Assembly: GCA_964458705.1 (NCBI GenBank) | Contig: CAYWKD010000003.1 | Coordinates: 51,448 to 115,447 of the forward strand | DNA from: JAAUTG01 sp964458705 | GTDB taxonomy: Bacteria > Bacteroidota > Bacteroidia > Chitinophagales > Saprospiraceae | Length of the DNA stretch: 64,000 bases | Direction of reading: 5' to 3' | Shown here: positions 33,787 through 41,719 of the stretch, piece by piece | How positions within the stretch are numbered: the stretch's first letter is position 1 | Layout of the letters: every line of letters begins with the position of its first letter | Notes under the pieces: model-generated | The model's input: only the letters and a program-made list of their open reading frames with translations | Told to the model about the DNA's origin: nothing | The model's database searches: none | Program-made: the position numbers and the translations under genes

Positions 33787-35148
33787 ATGAATCGGTTTTT
33801 TACCACATTACGCAACATCTGGAAAATTGAAGAGTTACGAAAGCGCATTCTCTACACATTGGGAATGCTATTTGTATTTAGATTAGGTTCATTTATCCCT
33901 CTGCCGGGGGTTGATCCATCTAAACTGACTCCGCCAGAAGGTGCAGGGGACTTACTAGGGCTTATTAATATTTTCACAGGTGGCTCCTTTTTCAATGCAG
34001 CTATTTTTGCACTGGGTATTATGCCTTACATTACTGCTTCAATCATTGTACAGTTATTAGGTTTTGCTGTTCCATATTTCCAAAGATTACAACAAAAAGA
34101 AGGAGAGTCAGGAAGAAAGAAGATAAATCAAATTACTCGTTTGCTTACTGTAGCCATTACGCTTGTTCAAGGTGGAGGTTATTTGACTTATATCAAGAAT
34201 GGTCTAAACGCACAGGCTGATGGCATTTCTGATCCAATTTTTTGGTTTTCCAATATCATTGTGCTTTCCGCTGGTACTATATTTGCAATGTGGATGGGGG
34301 AAAGAATTACAGAAAAAGGAATTGGAAATGGTGTATCATTGCTAATTACAGTAGGTATTATTGCAGCACTTCCAAAAGCCATTATTGCAGAATTCCAGTT
34401 GCAAATAACGAATAGTCCAATTTTATTAGTTGTAGAGTTTGCAGCATTGTTTTTTGTTGTTCTTGCGACAGTAGCGATTGTGCAAGCAGTAAGAAGGATA
34501 CCGATTCAATTTGCCAAGCGTATGATAGGCAGAGGAACTGGTCAGTTACCTAATGCAGGTGCTAGAGATTATATTCCCCTAAAGGTGAATGCCGCAGGGG
34601 TAATGCCGATCATTTTTGCTCAAGCATTAATGTTTCTGCCCTCAACAATAGCTCAATTCTTGGCAGGTGATCCAACAGAAGTAGCCAACAACGCAGTACT
34701 CAGTAAATTTACCGATCCATTTTCTGCGCCTTATAATATTGTTTACTTTTTGCTTGTAGTTGTATTTACTTATGTTTATACGGCATTACTGGTTAATCCA
34801 AAGCAATATGCAGAGTACCTCAAACGTCAAAATGCCTTTATACCAGGCATTAAACCTGGACAACCAACCGCAGATTTTATTGATGCTACCACTACTCGTA
34901 TTACGTTGCCAGGTTCAGTTTTTCTAGGGATTATTTCTATTTTTCCTGCCATTGCTTATGCTTTTGGTATCAATCAAGCATTCGCGCTCTTTTTTGGAGG
35001 TACGTCGTTATTGATATTAGTAGCAGTAGTGTTAGATACGCTTCAACAGATCGAGAGTCATCTACTAATGCGGAAGTATGACGGACTAGTAAAAACAGGT
35101 AAGATACAGGGTAGAAGTAGATTACAGAGTATTGGTGCTGGTATGTAG
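33787..35148 (+). CDS. secY: Preprotein translocase subunit SecY
   Basis: 453 residues, ten expected membrane segments. SecY forms the protein-conducting channel of the inner membrane. R-L-G-S-F-I-P-L-P-G-V-D, the plug region, G-I-M-P-Y-I-T-A-S-I-I, E-K-G-I-G-N-G-V-S and the cytoplasmic loop with Y-I-P-L-K-V-N-A-A-G-V-M-P-I-I-F-A are complete. A 254-base gap to map follows, in which I see no gene or clear promoter. Confidence 0.97.
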   Translation: MNRFFTTLRNIWKIEELRKRILYTLGMLFVFRLGSFIPLPGVDPSKLTPPEGAGDLLGLINIFTGGSFFNAAIFALGIMPYITASIIVQLLGFAVPYFQRLQQKEGESGRKKINQITRLLTVAITLVQGGGYLTYIKNGLNAQADGISDPIFWFSNIIVLSAGTIFAMWMGERITEKGIGNGVSLLITVGIIAALPKAIIAEFQLQITNSPILLVVEFAALFFVVLATVAIVQAVRRIPIQFAKRMIGRGTGQLPNAGARDYIPLKVNAAGVMPIIFAQALMFLPSTIAQFLAGDPTEVANNAVLSKFTDPFSAPYNIVYFLLVVVFTYVYTALLVNPKQYAEYLKRQNAFIPGIKPGQPTADFIDATTTRITLPGSVFLGIISIFPAIAYAFGINQAFALFFGGTSLLILVAVVLDTLQQIESHLLMRKYDGLVKTGKIQGRSRLQSIGAGM

Positions 35149-35402
35149 ATTATTTTCTATGCTCCTCCAATGCCCTAGTTGAATTCTTTTGACGATAACT
35201 AAAAACTGTTATCAACTTGTAACTCTACGTTGTCAAAGAAAAATTGGAATAGTACTTAAAAGAAGTAACGTTAGCTCAAGCCTATATTTCGACTTGGGCT
35301 AAATCGTTAAAAGTTTTTTTGATTGTAGTAATGAAGAAATAACTTGAGGCACTTGTTATACAATGTATTTTTTACCTCGCTACATATTAGATTCAGATAT
35401 AT

Positions 35403-36215
35403 ATGATCTACTATAAAACAGATGAAGAAATAGAGCTTATTCGTGAGAGTTGTTTGTTAGTGAGCAAGACGCTAACACTTGTAGCGGGGTTGCTTAAACC
35501 TGGAGCGAATGGAATGGATATTGATAAGGAAGCAGAGACTTTTATAAGAGATCATAATGCAATACCAGGCTTCAAAGGCTTATATGGATTCCCTAATACA
35601 TTGACGATTTCAAAAAATAGTGCTGTTGTACACGGCGTTCCTTCCAAAGAAGAATTTGAAGATGGCGATATTGTTTCAGTAGATTGTGGGGTGTATTGGA
35701 ATCAATTTTATGGAGACGCTGCTTATACATTTGCAGTTGGAGATGTAGAAGAGGATGCAATTGATTTATTAAGAGCTACAAATATTTCTCTTCTATTAGG
35801 TATTGAAAACGCCGTAGTGGGAAAGCGCTTGGGAGACATAGGTTTTGCTATTCAAAGCTATGTTACTAGAAATGGATACAGTATTGTTAGAGATTTGGTA
35901 GGACATGGATTAGGAAAAGAATTGCATGAAGAACCACAAGTACCAAATTATGGTAAACGGGGAAGAGGAGCTAAATTAAAAGAGAATTTGGTCATTGCCA
36001 TTGAGCCAATGATAAACATGGGAGGAAAGGAAGTGTACGTTGGTAAAGATGGACACACTATCTACACCAAGGATAATAAGCCATCAGCGCATTATGAACA
36101 CACAGTAGCTGTAAAGAAAGGCAAAGCAGACATATTATCGGATCATAGCAATATAGAAGCAACTGTAAAAAAGAACCCTAACTTGAAGGAACTCGAAATA
36201 CATGATTATGTTTAA
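35403..36215 (+). CDS. map: Methionine aminopeptidase type I
   Basis: 270 residues. It removes the N-terminal methionine from new proteins. Metal ligands are in V-D-C-G-V-Y, G-D-A-A-Y-T, G-H-G-L-G-K-E-L-H-E-E-P and I-E-P-M-I; the final E is in Y-E-H-T-V-A-V. About 20 residues extend the C-terminus beyond E. coli. It sits between secY and infA, the usual place when map is part of the spc region. Confidence 0.96.
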   Translation: MIYYKTDEEIELIRESCLLVSKTLTLVAGLLKPGANGMDIDKEAETFIRDHNAIPGFKGLYGFPNTLTISKNSAVVHGVPSKEEFEDGDIVSVDCGVYWNQFYGDAAYTFAVGDVEEDAIDLLRATNISLLLGIENAVVGKRLGDIGFAIQSYVTRNGYSIVRDLVGHGLGKELHEEPQVPNYGKRGRGAKLKENLVIAIEPMINMGGKEVYVGKDGHTIYTKDNKPSAHYEHTVAVKKGKADILSDHSNIEATVKKNPNLKELEIHDYV

Positions 36216-36285
36216 TTGAACTATATGATAATCAGTGTGTTTATATTTATGGTTGGAAATTATTTTAATTATTAATTATTTTTTC

Positions 36286-36293
36286 TATTTTTG
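36286..36293 (+). promoter_or_regulatory. Possible internal promoter before infA (minus-7 element)
   Basis: TATTTTTG followed by CAC matches the minus-7 consensus and the TTTGCAC form found before rpsL. No TTG is at the right minus-33 distance. It would start transcription near 36300, almost at the infA ATG (36311), and could add expression of infA, rpmJ and the alpha-operon genes. Confidence 0.4.
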
Positions 36294-36310
36294 CACTCCA
36301 ATTTCAAAAT

Positions 36311-36532
36311 ATGTCGAAGGATAAGAATCTCATCAAACAGGATGGTACCATTGAAGAAGCATTATCAAATGCTATGTTTCGAGTAAAGTTAGAAAACGAT
36401 CACATAATCGTAGCAACTATTTCTGGAAAGATGAGAATGAATTATATTAGAATTCTACCTGGTGATAAGGTGGCAGTAGAGATGTCTCCTTACGATTTGA
36501 CTAGGGGAAGAATTACTTATCGTTATAAATAG
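36311..36532 (+). CDS. infA: Translation initiation factor IF-1
   Basis: 73 residues, an S1/OB-fold protein that occupies the A site during initiation. I-K-Q-D-G-T-I-E-E-A, F-R-V-K-L-E-N-D-H, then G-K-M-R-M-N-Y-I-R-I-L-P-G-D and Y-D-L-T-R-G-R-I-T-Y-R-Y-K are typical. It follows map by 95 bases and precedes rpmJ by 8. Confidence 0.98.
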   Translation: MSKDKNLIKQDGTIEEALSNAMFRVKLENDHIIVATISGKMRMNYIRILPGDKVAVEMSPYDLTRGRITYRYK

Positions 36533-36540
36533 TATAAAAA

Positions 36541-36657
36541 ATGAAAGTCAAAGCATCAGTTAAGAAACGCTCAGTAGATTGTAAAATTGTAAGAAGAAAG
36601 GGTAAATTGTATGTTATCAATAAGAAGAACCCTAGATTCAAACAACGTCAAGGATAA
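36541..36657 (+). CDS. rpmJ: 50S ribosomal protein bL36, zinc-free form
   Basis: A 38-residue gene found by direct translation: ATG at 36541, TAA at 36655-36657. M-K-V-K-A-S-V-K-K-R-S and K-N-P-R-F-K-Q-R-Q-G mark it as L36. Of the four zinc ligands of the classical form only one cysteine (C14) remains; the others are S, N and F. This is the C-minus variant typical of Bacteroidota. It lies 8 bases after infA. Confidence 0.96.
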   Translation: MKVKASVKKRSVDCKIVRRKGKLYVINKKNPRFKQRQG

Positions 36658-36725
36658 TCATTCTAAATATAGTGTAACTGTAAGCCATTTTTATGGCTTA
36701 ATAGTTCTAAAATAAATATCTTGAA

Positions 36726-37103
36726 ATGGCGCGTATCGCAGGGGTTGATTTACCAAAAAATAAGAGAGGAGTTATAGGTCTAACTTATATCTATGGAATA
36801 GGTAGCTCAAGGGCAAAAGAAATTTTAGACCAAGCTGGTATTCATGAAGATACTAAAGTAGAAGATTGGTCTTCGGATAATGTAAAGGTGTTGACTTCTA
36901 TCATAACTGATGATTATACAGTGGAGGGAGAGTTGCGCTCAGAGGTTCAAATGAACATCAAGCGATTGATGGATATTGCTTGTTATAGAGGACTCCGACA
37001 TAGAAAAGGACTTCCTTTAAGAGGACAGAGAACTCAAACCAATGCTCGTACCAGAAAAGGTAGGAAGAAGACAGTAGCGAACAAGAAAAAAGTAACAAGG
37101 TAA
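36726..37103 (+). CDS. rpsM: 30S ribosomal protein uS13
   Basis: 125 residues. S13 contacts the P-site tRNA and L5. A-R-I-A-G-V-D-L-P-K-N-K-R opens it; the helix-two-turn-helix, R-G-L-R-H-R-K-G-L-P-L-R-G-Q-R-T-Q-T-N-A-R-T and a basic tail follow. First gene of the alpha-operon part. Confidence 0.98.
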   Translation: MARIAGVDLPKNKRGVIGLTYIYGIGSSRAKEILDQAGIHEDTKVEDWSSDNVKVLTSIITDDYTVEGELRSEVQMNIKRLMDIACYRGLRHRKGLPLRGQRTQTNARTRKGRKKTVANKKKVTR

Positions 37104-37167
37104 ATTAATAATAGATTAGGTGTAGGAAGTCATTCAACTTGCTGTGCCTATTAGTATCCGTTTTTTT

Positions 37168-37563
37168 ATGGCAAAGGGAAAAAAGCAGTCGAAGCAAAGA
37201 AAATTAAATGCTAAAGTTGACACAGAAGGATATGTTTACATTCACGCTTCTTTCAACAATATTATTATTTCTTTGACAAATAAATCTGGTCAGGTTTTAT
37301 CTTGGGCATCTGCAGGTAAAGCGGGTTTTAGAGGCTCAAAGAAAAATACACCTTACGCTGCCCAGGTTGCAGCGGCGGATGCTGCAAAAACTGCTCATGA
37401 AGTAGGGATGAGAGCGGCTGAAGTTTTTGTAAAAGGTCCAGGTGGCGGTCGAGAAGCAGCTATTAGAGCGATTGACAGTGCAGGTATCAAAATAACAAAA
37501 ATTCGTGATGTAACGCCGATTCCTCACAATGGATGTCGTCCACCAAAGAAGCGTAGAGTGTAA
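37168..37563 (+). CDS. rpsK: 30S ribosomal protein uS11
   Basis: 131 residues from the ATG at 37168; the frame is open to a GTG at 37144, but the family start M-A-K-G-K-K-Q fits the ATG. S11 lies in the platform near the Shine-Dalgarno helix. H-A-S-F-N-N-I-I-I-S-L-T, G-K-A-G-F-R-G-S-K-K and the C-terminal H-N-G-C-R-P-P-K-K-R-R-V are conserved. Confidence 0.97.
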   Translation: MAKGKKQSKQRKLNAKVDTEGYVYIHASFNNIIISLTNKSGQVLSWASAGKAGFRGSKKNTPYAAQVAAADAAKTAHEVGMRAAEVFVKGPGGGREAAIRAIDSAGIKITKIRDVTPIPHNGCRPPKKRRV

Positions 37564-37626
37564 TGCAAAAGTGTAATTTGGCACTTAAATTAATTTTAAA
37601 TATCCAACAGTTCAGTGTAAAATAGT

Positions 37627-38238
37627 ATGGCTAGATATACAGGTCCTAAGACAAAAAAAGCTAGGTCTTTTGGTGAAGCAATATTCGGTTACAGCAAGGC
37701 TTTCGAGAAAAGAAAGTATCCTCCAGGTCAACATGGCCCCAATAGACGACGTAAGCAAAAGTCAGATTATGCTTTGCAATTGATGGAAAAGCAAAAGGCA
37801 AAATATACTTATGGCGTGCTAGAGCGTCAGTTTCGCAATCTATTTGATAAAGCCAACAGTAAATCTGGTGTTACTGGTGAAATTTTACTTCAATATTTGG
37901 AAGCAAGATTGGATAATACAGTTTACCGAATGGGACTTGCACCTACTCGAAGAGCTGCACGGCAGTTAGTTTCACATCGTCATATTTGTGTTAATGGTAT
38001 AATTACTAATGTGCCCTCTTATCAGTTACGACCAGGTGACATTGTTCAAGTGAAAGGTAAATCACAAAAGATGCAGGTAGTTCAAGAGTCTGTTACTAGC
38101 AAGAGCGATGTTCACAAATTCACTTGGTTAGAGTTTAATCCAGATAAGATGCAAGGTGTTTTTTTAGAATATCCACAAAGAGATAACATTCCTGAAAAAC
38201 TCAATGAACAGTTGATCGTTGAACTTTATTCAAAATAG
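37627..38238 (+). CDS. rpsD: 30S ribosomal protein uS4
   Basis: 203 residues. S4 starts assembly of the small subunit body. R-Y-T-G-P-K opens it in place of the zinc-cysteine version, so this is a zinc-free form. The S4 RNA-binding motif R-R-A-A-R-Q-L-V-S-H-R-H-I-x-V-N-G is clear. It precedes rpoA by 110 bases. Confidence 0.98.
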   Translation: MARYTGPKTKKARSFGEAIFGYSKAFEKRKYPPGQHGPNRRRKQKSDYALQLMEKQKAKYTYGVLERQFRNLFDKANSKSGVTGEILLQYLEARLDNTVYRMGLAPTRRAARQLVSHRHICVNGIITNVPSYQLRPGDIVQVKGKSQKMQVVQESVTSKSDVHKFTWLEFNPDKMQGVFLEYPQRDNIPEKLNEQLIVELYSK

Positions 38239-38348
38239 ATCACACAATGGGAAATCTGCTCAATTAGTAGATTTCCTGTTTCAACTTTATTTTCTTTCTA
38301 CACTTGAGACTTTTAAGTCTTTCCCTTTCAAAGTTTTAGATTTATTCT

Positions 38349-39350
38349 ATGAGCACTATACTAAATTTTCAAAAACCTGATAAGATTGTCCTTCAAAAAT
38401 CCAATGATTTTGAAGGGACTTTCGAGTTCAAACCACTAGAACCTGGATTTGGTCAAACAGTAGGAAACTCATTGAGAAGAGTATTACTCTCTTCGCTAGA
38501 GGGCTTTGCTATTTCTGCTATTCGCATTGCAGGTGTTGACCACGAATTTGCCACTATCAAAGGTGTAGTGGAAGATGTAGTAGATATTATATTGAATCTA
38601 AAGCAAGTTCGTCTGAAACAGATGATTGCTGATGATGAAGTAGAGGAAGAGCGTATTTACTTGACCATTAGTGGACGAGAAGAATTTCTGGCTGGTGATA
38701 TTGAAGACCATACCAACGTATTCAAAATTATGAATCCTGAGTTGAAGATTTGTACAATGGAGACGTTCGTTAGTTTAGAGATGGAGTTAACTATAACAAA
38801 AGGTAGGGGCTATGTGCCAGCAGATGAAAATCTTCCTAAAGATGCGCCCATAGGAGTCATTCCAGTAGATGCGATCTACACGCCAATCAAAAACGTAGCT
38901 TACAGTATTGATAGTACACGAGTAGGACAACGTACAGATTATGAGCGTTTAATACTTGATGTGAAGACAGATGGTACGATTCATCCTGAAGAAGCTGTCC
39001 GTGAGGCATCTCGTATTTTGATTCAACACTTGATGTTAATTACAGATGAAAAAATTGACTTTGACACACCTAGCAGTCGTCAAGATGACGTAGTAGATGA
39101 GCATATTCTACACATGCGTAAGTTGTTGAAGACGTCGCTAGAAGATTTAGATTTGTCTGTAAGAGCTTACAACTGTCTGAAAGCTGCTAAGATCAATACG
39201 TTAGGAGAGTTAGTGTCTCATGATACGCATGAGTTGTTAAAATTTAGGAATTTTGGTAAGAAGTCATTAGTCGAGATAGAAGAGCTACTCCAAGAAAAAG
39301 CATTGACTTTTGGAATGGATTTAGCTAAGTATAAATTGGAAGAAGAGTAG
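38349..39350 (+). CDS. rpoA: RNA polymerase alpha subunit
   Basis: 333 residues. The N-terminal domain (dimerises and assembles beta and beta-prime) has G-N-S-L-R-R-V-L-L-S-S. The C-terminal domain at about 255-325, which binds upstream DNA and activators, has L-S-V-R-A-Y-N-C-L-K-A-A and L-x-F-R-N-F-G-K-K-S-L-V-E-I. It lies between rpsD and rplQ as in other bacteria. Confidence 0.98.
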   Translation: MSTILNFQKPDKIVLQKSNDFEGTFEFKPLEPGFGQTVGNSLRRVLLSSLEGFAISAIRIAGVDHEFATIKGVVEDVVDIILNLKQVRLKQMIADDEVEEERIYLTISGREEFLAGDIEDHTNVFKIMNPELKICTMETFVSLEMELTITKGRGYVPADENLPKDAPIGVIPVDAIYTPIKNVAYSIDSTRVGQRTDYERLILDVKTDGTIHPEEAVREASRILIQHLMLITDEKIDFDTPSSRQDDVVDEHILHMRKLLKTSLEDLDLSVRAYNCLKAAKINTLGELVSHDTHELLKFRNFGKKSLVEIEELLQEKALTFGMDLAKYKLEEE

Positions 39351-39496
39351 ATGAAAAGATTCGGATGCTGACTGATAGAAGTTAAATCGTTAGTTATTCG
39401 TAATCCTTGGTCTATTACTCAAAAAATATAATTTGTAGTAACTGATTCTATTTAAGACAGTGCTGCGAGGTTCATTAATTTAATAAAATAAATGTC

Positions 39497-40090
39497 ATGC
39501 GACACGGAAAAAAGTTTAATCATTTAAAACGAAAAGCTGGACACAGAAAGGCTTTAATGAAAAATATGTCTATTGCTTTAATTGAACATAAGCGCATAAA
39601 GACGACGTTAGCCAAAGCTAAAGCATTGAGGATTCATATTGAGCCGCTTATTACTAAAGCACGTAGAGGAACAGTACACGATAGAAGAGTCGTGTTTAGC
39701 TATTTGCAAAGTAAGGAAGCTGTAAAAGAGTTGTTCGAGAATATCGCAGGGGTAGTAGGTAATCGTCCAGGCGGTTATGTTCGAGTGATTAAGTTGGGCT
39801 TTAGAAAAAGTGATAGCGCAGAAATGGCATTGATTGAATTAGTGGACTTTAATGAGGATTATTCAGTACTTTCATCTGAGGAAATGTCAAGTGAAGGGAA
39901 TCGTCGCCGTCGTCGCCGTGGTAGCAATAAATTAGTAGAAACAGATGATACTATGACAGTGGAAGATGCTACAGATGAGTTGGAAGAAATGGAAGATGAG
40001 TTAGAAGAAGTAGAGGATGAAGTCGAAGAAATTGAGGAAGATACCACAGATGAATTAGAAGAAGAAGAGGAAAACAAAGAAGAGAAATAG
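39497..40090 (+). CDS. rplQ: 50S ribosomal protein bL17 with long acidic tail
   Basis: 197 residues against about 120-130 in E. coli. Residues 1-about 120 are the L17 core (M-R-H-G-K-K-F-N-H-L-K-R-K-A-G-H-R, then K-T-T-L-A-K-A-K, then G-N-R-P-G-G-Y-V-R-V). A run of six arginines follows, then about 50 residues almost entirely E and D with repeated D-E-L-E-E units. The tail is predicted disordered. Acidic or K/E-rich L17 tails occur in other Bacteroidota; their role is unknown. Last gene of the ribosomal run. Confidence 0.96.
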   Translation: MRHGKKFNHLKRKAGHRKALMKNMSIALIEHKRIKTTLAKAKALRIHIEPLITKARRGTVHDRRVVFSYLQSKEAVKELFENIAGVVGNRPGGYVRVIKLGFRKSDSAEMALIELVDFNEDYSVLSSEEMSSEGNRRRRRRGSNKLVETDDTMTVEDATDELEEMEDELEEVEDEVEEIEEDTTDELEEEEENKEEK

Positions 40091-40119
40091 ATTACATCAA
40101 TTGATTATTGAAATAAATG

Positions 40120-40155
40120 AAAAGCCTAGCACTATTTTTTTGGTGTTAGGCTTTT
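40120..40155 (+). terminator. Intrinsic terminator of the ribosomal run
   Basis: A 13-base-pair stem, left arm 40120-40132 (AAAAGCCTAGCAC) and right arm 40143-40155 (GTGTTAGGCTTTT), with one G-U pair and a 10-base T-rich loop. The right arm ends in TTTT. It lies 30 bases after rplQ and just before cinA. A strong fit. Confidence 0.8.
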
Positions 40156-40183
40156 GTGGTTTTATGCTCATAACAAGTATTTT

Positions 40184-41428
40184 ATGAAAGTACATATTAT
40201 TACAATTGGAGACGAAATTTTAATTGGACAAATTGTAGATACCAACTCGGCATGGATGGGGCAGTTGCTTAACTCCAATGGTATCCGAATAAGTGGCATC
40301 ACAACCGTAGGTGATAATTATGAAGATATTCAAATTGCATTGAGGAGAGGATTTGATAAGGCGGACGCAGTTTTGATGACTGGAGGTTTAGGTCCAACGA
40401 AAGATGATGTAACAAAAAAAGCACTAATAGATTACTTTGACGTAGAGTACGTTTTCTCACAAGTGTCGTATGATCGCATATTAAAGATGGCAGAAAAATG
40501 GGGACGACCAACAACGGAGGCTCATCGAGAACAATGCTACATGCCTAGTAATGCAGAACTATTGACTAACAAAATGGGAACAGCACCAGGGATGTGGTTT
40601 GAGGATAACGGCAAAGTACTAGTCTCTATGCCGGGAGTACCTTATGAAATGAAATATTTGATGGAATGCGAAGTGGTGCCAAGATTAGTTCAACGCTTTC
40701 CGATAGGGCCTATTGCTCATCGCACAATTCATACGATAGGAGAGGGGGAATCGCGCATTGCAGATCGCATCAAAGATTTTGAAGCCGCACTGCCCGAGAA
40801 TATCAAATTAGCCTACTTACCTAATTTAGGTAGGGTTCGTCTTCGCTTGACAGGTATGGATGCCAAACAAGACCTGCTCGAGCAAGCACTTGATGCAAAA
40901 GTCAAGGAACTGCTACCACTCGTAGAGGACTTGGTATTTGGATTTGATATTACTAGTATTGAAATTGAAATCGGTAGGCTACTTCAAGAACGCGGGCTTC
41001 GACTTGCTACTGCTGAAAGTTGTACAGGCGGTTATCTAGCTCATCTAATTACTTCTATTTCAGGTTCTTCTGCTTATTATGTTGGTAGCGTAATTGCTTA
41101 TGCCAACGAAGTGAAGATACAGCAGCTTGGTGTACAGTCTATTACGCTTGAGCAGCATGGTGCTGTGAGTGAAGTGACCGTTATTGAAATGGCAGAAGGT
41201 TTACTAAAACGCTACCCAGCTGATATTGCCATTGCTATTTCTGGCATTGCCGGACCTAATGGCGGGACACCTGAAAAGCCTGTCGGTACGATTTGGATGG
41301 CAATTGCTTCAAAGGATCAAGTGCACACTAGAAAGCTGCAACTAGGTAAAGACCGAATCAGAAATATACAATATACGGCTATTCAAGCCTTGAATCTAGT
41401 GAGGTTATTTGTGCTAGGGCGGTTGTAG
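40184..41428 (+). CDS. cinA: CinA-family protein (MoCF domain plus NMN deamidase)
   Basis: 414 residues from the ATG at 40184, chosen because family members start M-x-V-x-I-I-T-I-G-D-E-I-L; an ATG-free extension reaches 40154 and lies inside the terminator. The N-terminal molybdopterin-binding-like domain has L-I-G-Q-I-V-D-T-N-S and T-G-G-L-G-P-T-x-D-D. The C-terminal PncC domain (about 265-414) has A-E-S-C-T-G-G and S-G-I-A-G-P-x-G-G-T-P-E-K-P-V-G-T. Two-domain CinA proteins hydrolyse ADP-ribose and deamidate NMN, recycling pyridine nucleotides. The name refers to competence-induced expression in other bacteria; no competence gene is adjacent. Confidence 0.94.
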   Translation: MKVHIITIGDEILIGQIVDTNSAWMGQLLNSNGIRISGITTVGDNYEDIQIALRRGFDKADAVLMTGGLGPTKDDVTKKALIDYFDVEYVFSQVSYDRILKMAEKWGRPTTEAHREQCYMPSNAELLTNKMGTAPGMWFEDNGKVLVSMPGVPYEMKYLMECEVVPRLVQRFPIGPIAHRTIHTIGEGESRIADRIKDFEAALPENIKLAYLPNLGRVRLRLTGMDAKQDLLEQALDAKVKELLPLVEDLVFGFDITSIEIEIGRLLQERGLRLATAESCTGGYLAHLITSISGSSAYYVGSVIAYANEVKIQQLGVQSITLEQHGAVSEVTVIEMAEGLLKRYPADIAIAISGIAGPNGGTPEKPVGTIWMAIASKDQVHTRKLQLGKDRIRNIQYTAIQALNLVRLFVLGRL

Positions 41429-41719
41429 TTCTATCACAAATACCAACTTTTGAAACCTTTAGATCTGAGCCGAAGGAAGTACTCTGCTATCGGTTTGCTA
41501 CCAGTACTTACCTTAAATGATGATCTATGTGCAAGCGTGGGATAAATTACATTCTAACTCGCTTAGCTTCAATTCAAAAGCTGCTATCCAAGAAATACTT
41601 AATACATACAATTCGCTGAGAGTAGTTTTCTATCTATCTTAGCCTGTGATGTTGCCTTTTCAGAATGATCTATTACTGGAATTGATAATTTTTAGTAATA
41701 ATCCAACACTTAATATTTG

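Noticed and set aside
39859..40077. A Ser-rich reading frame antisense to the tail of rplQ
   Set aside because: It is the mirror of the GAA/GAT-rich acidic tail codons of bL17 and has no independent support.
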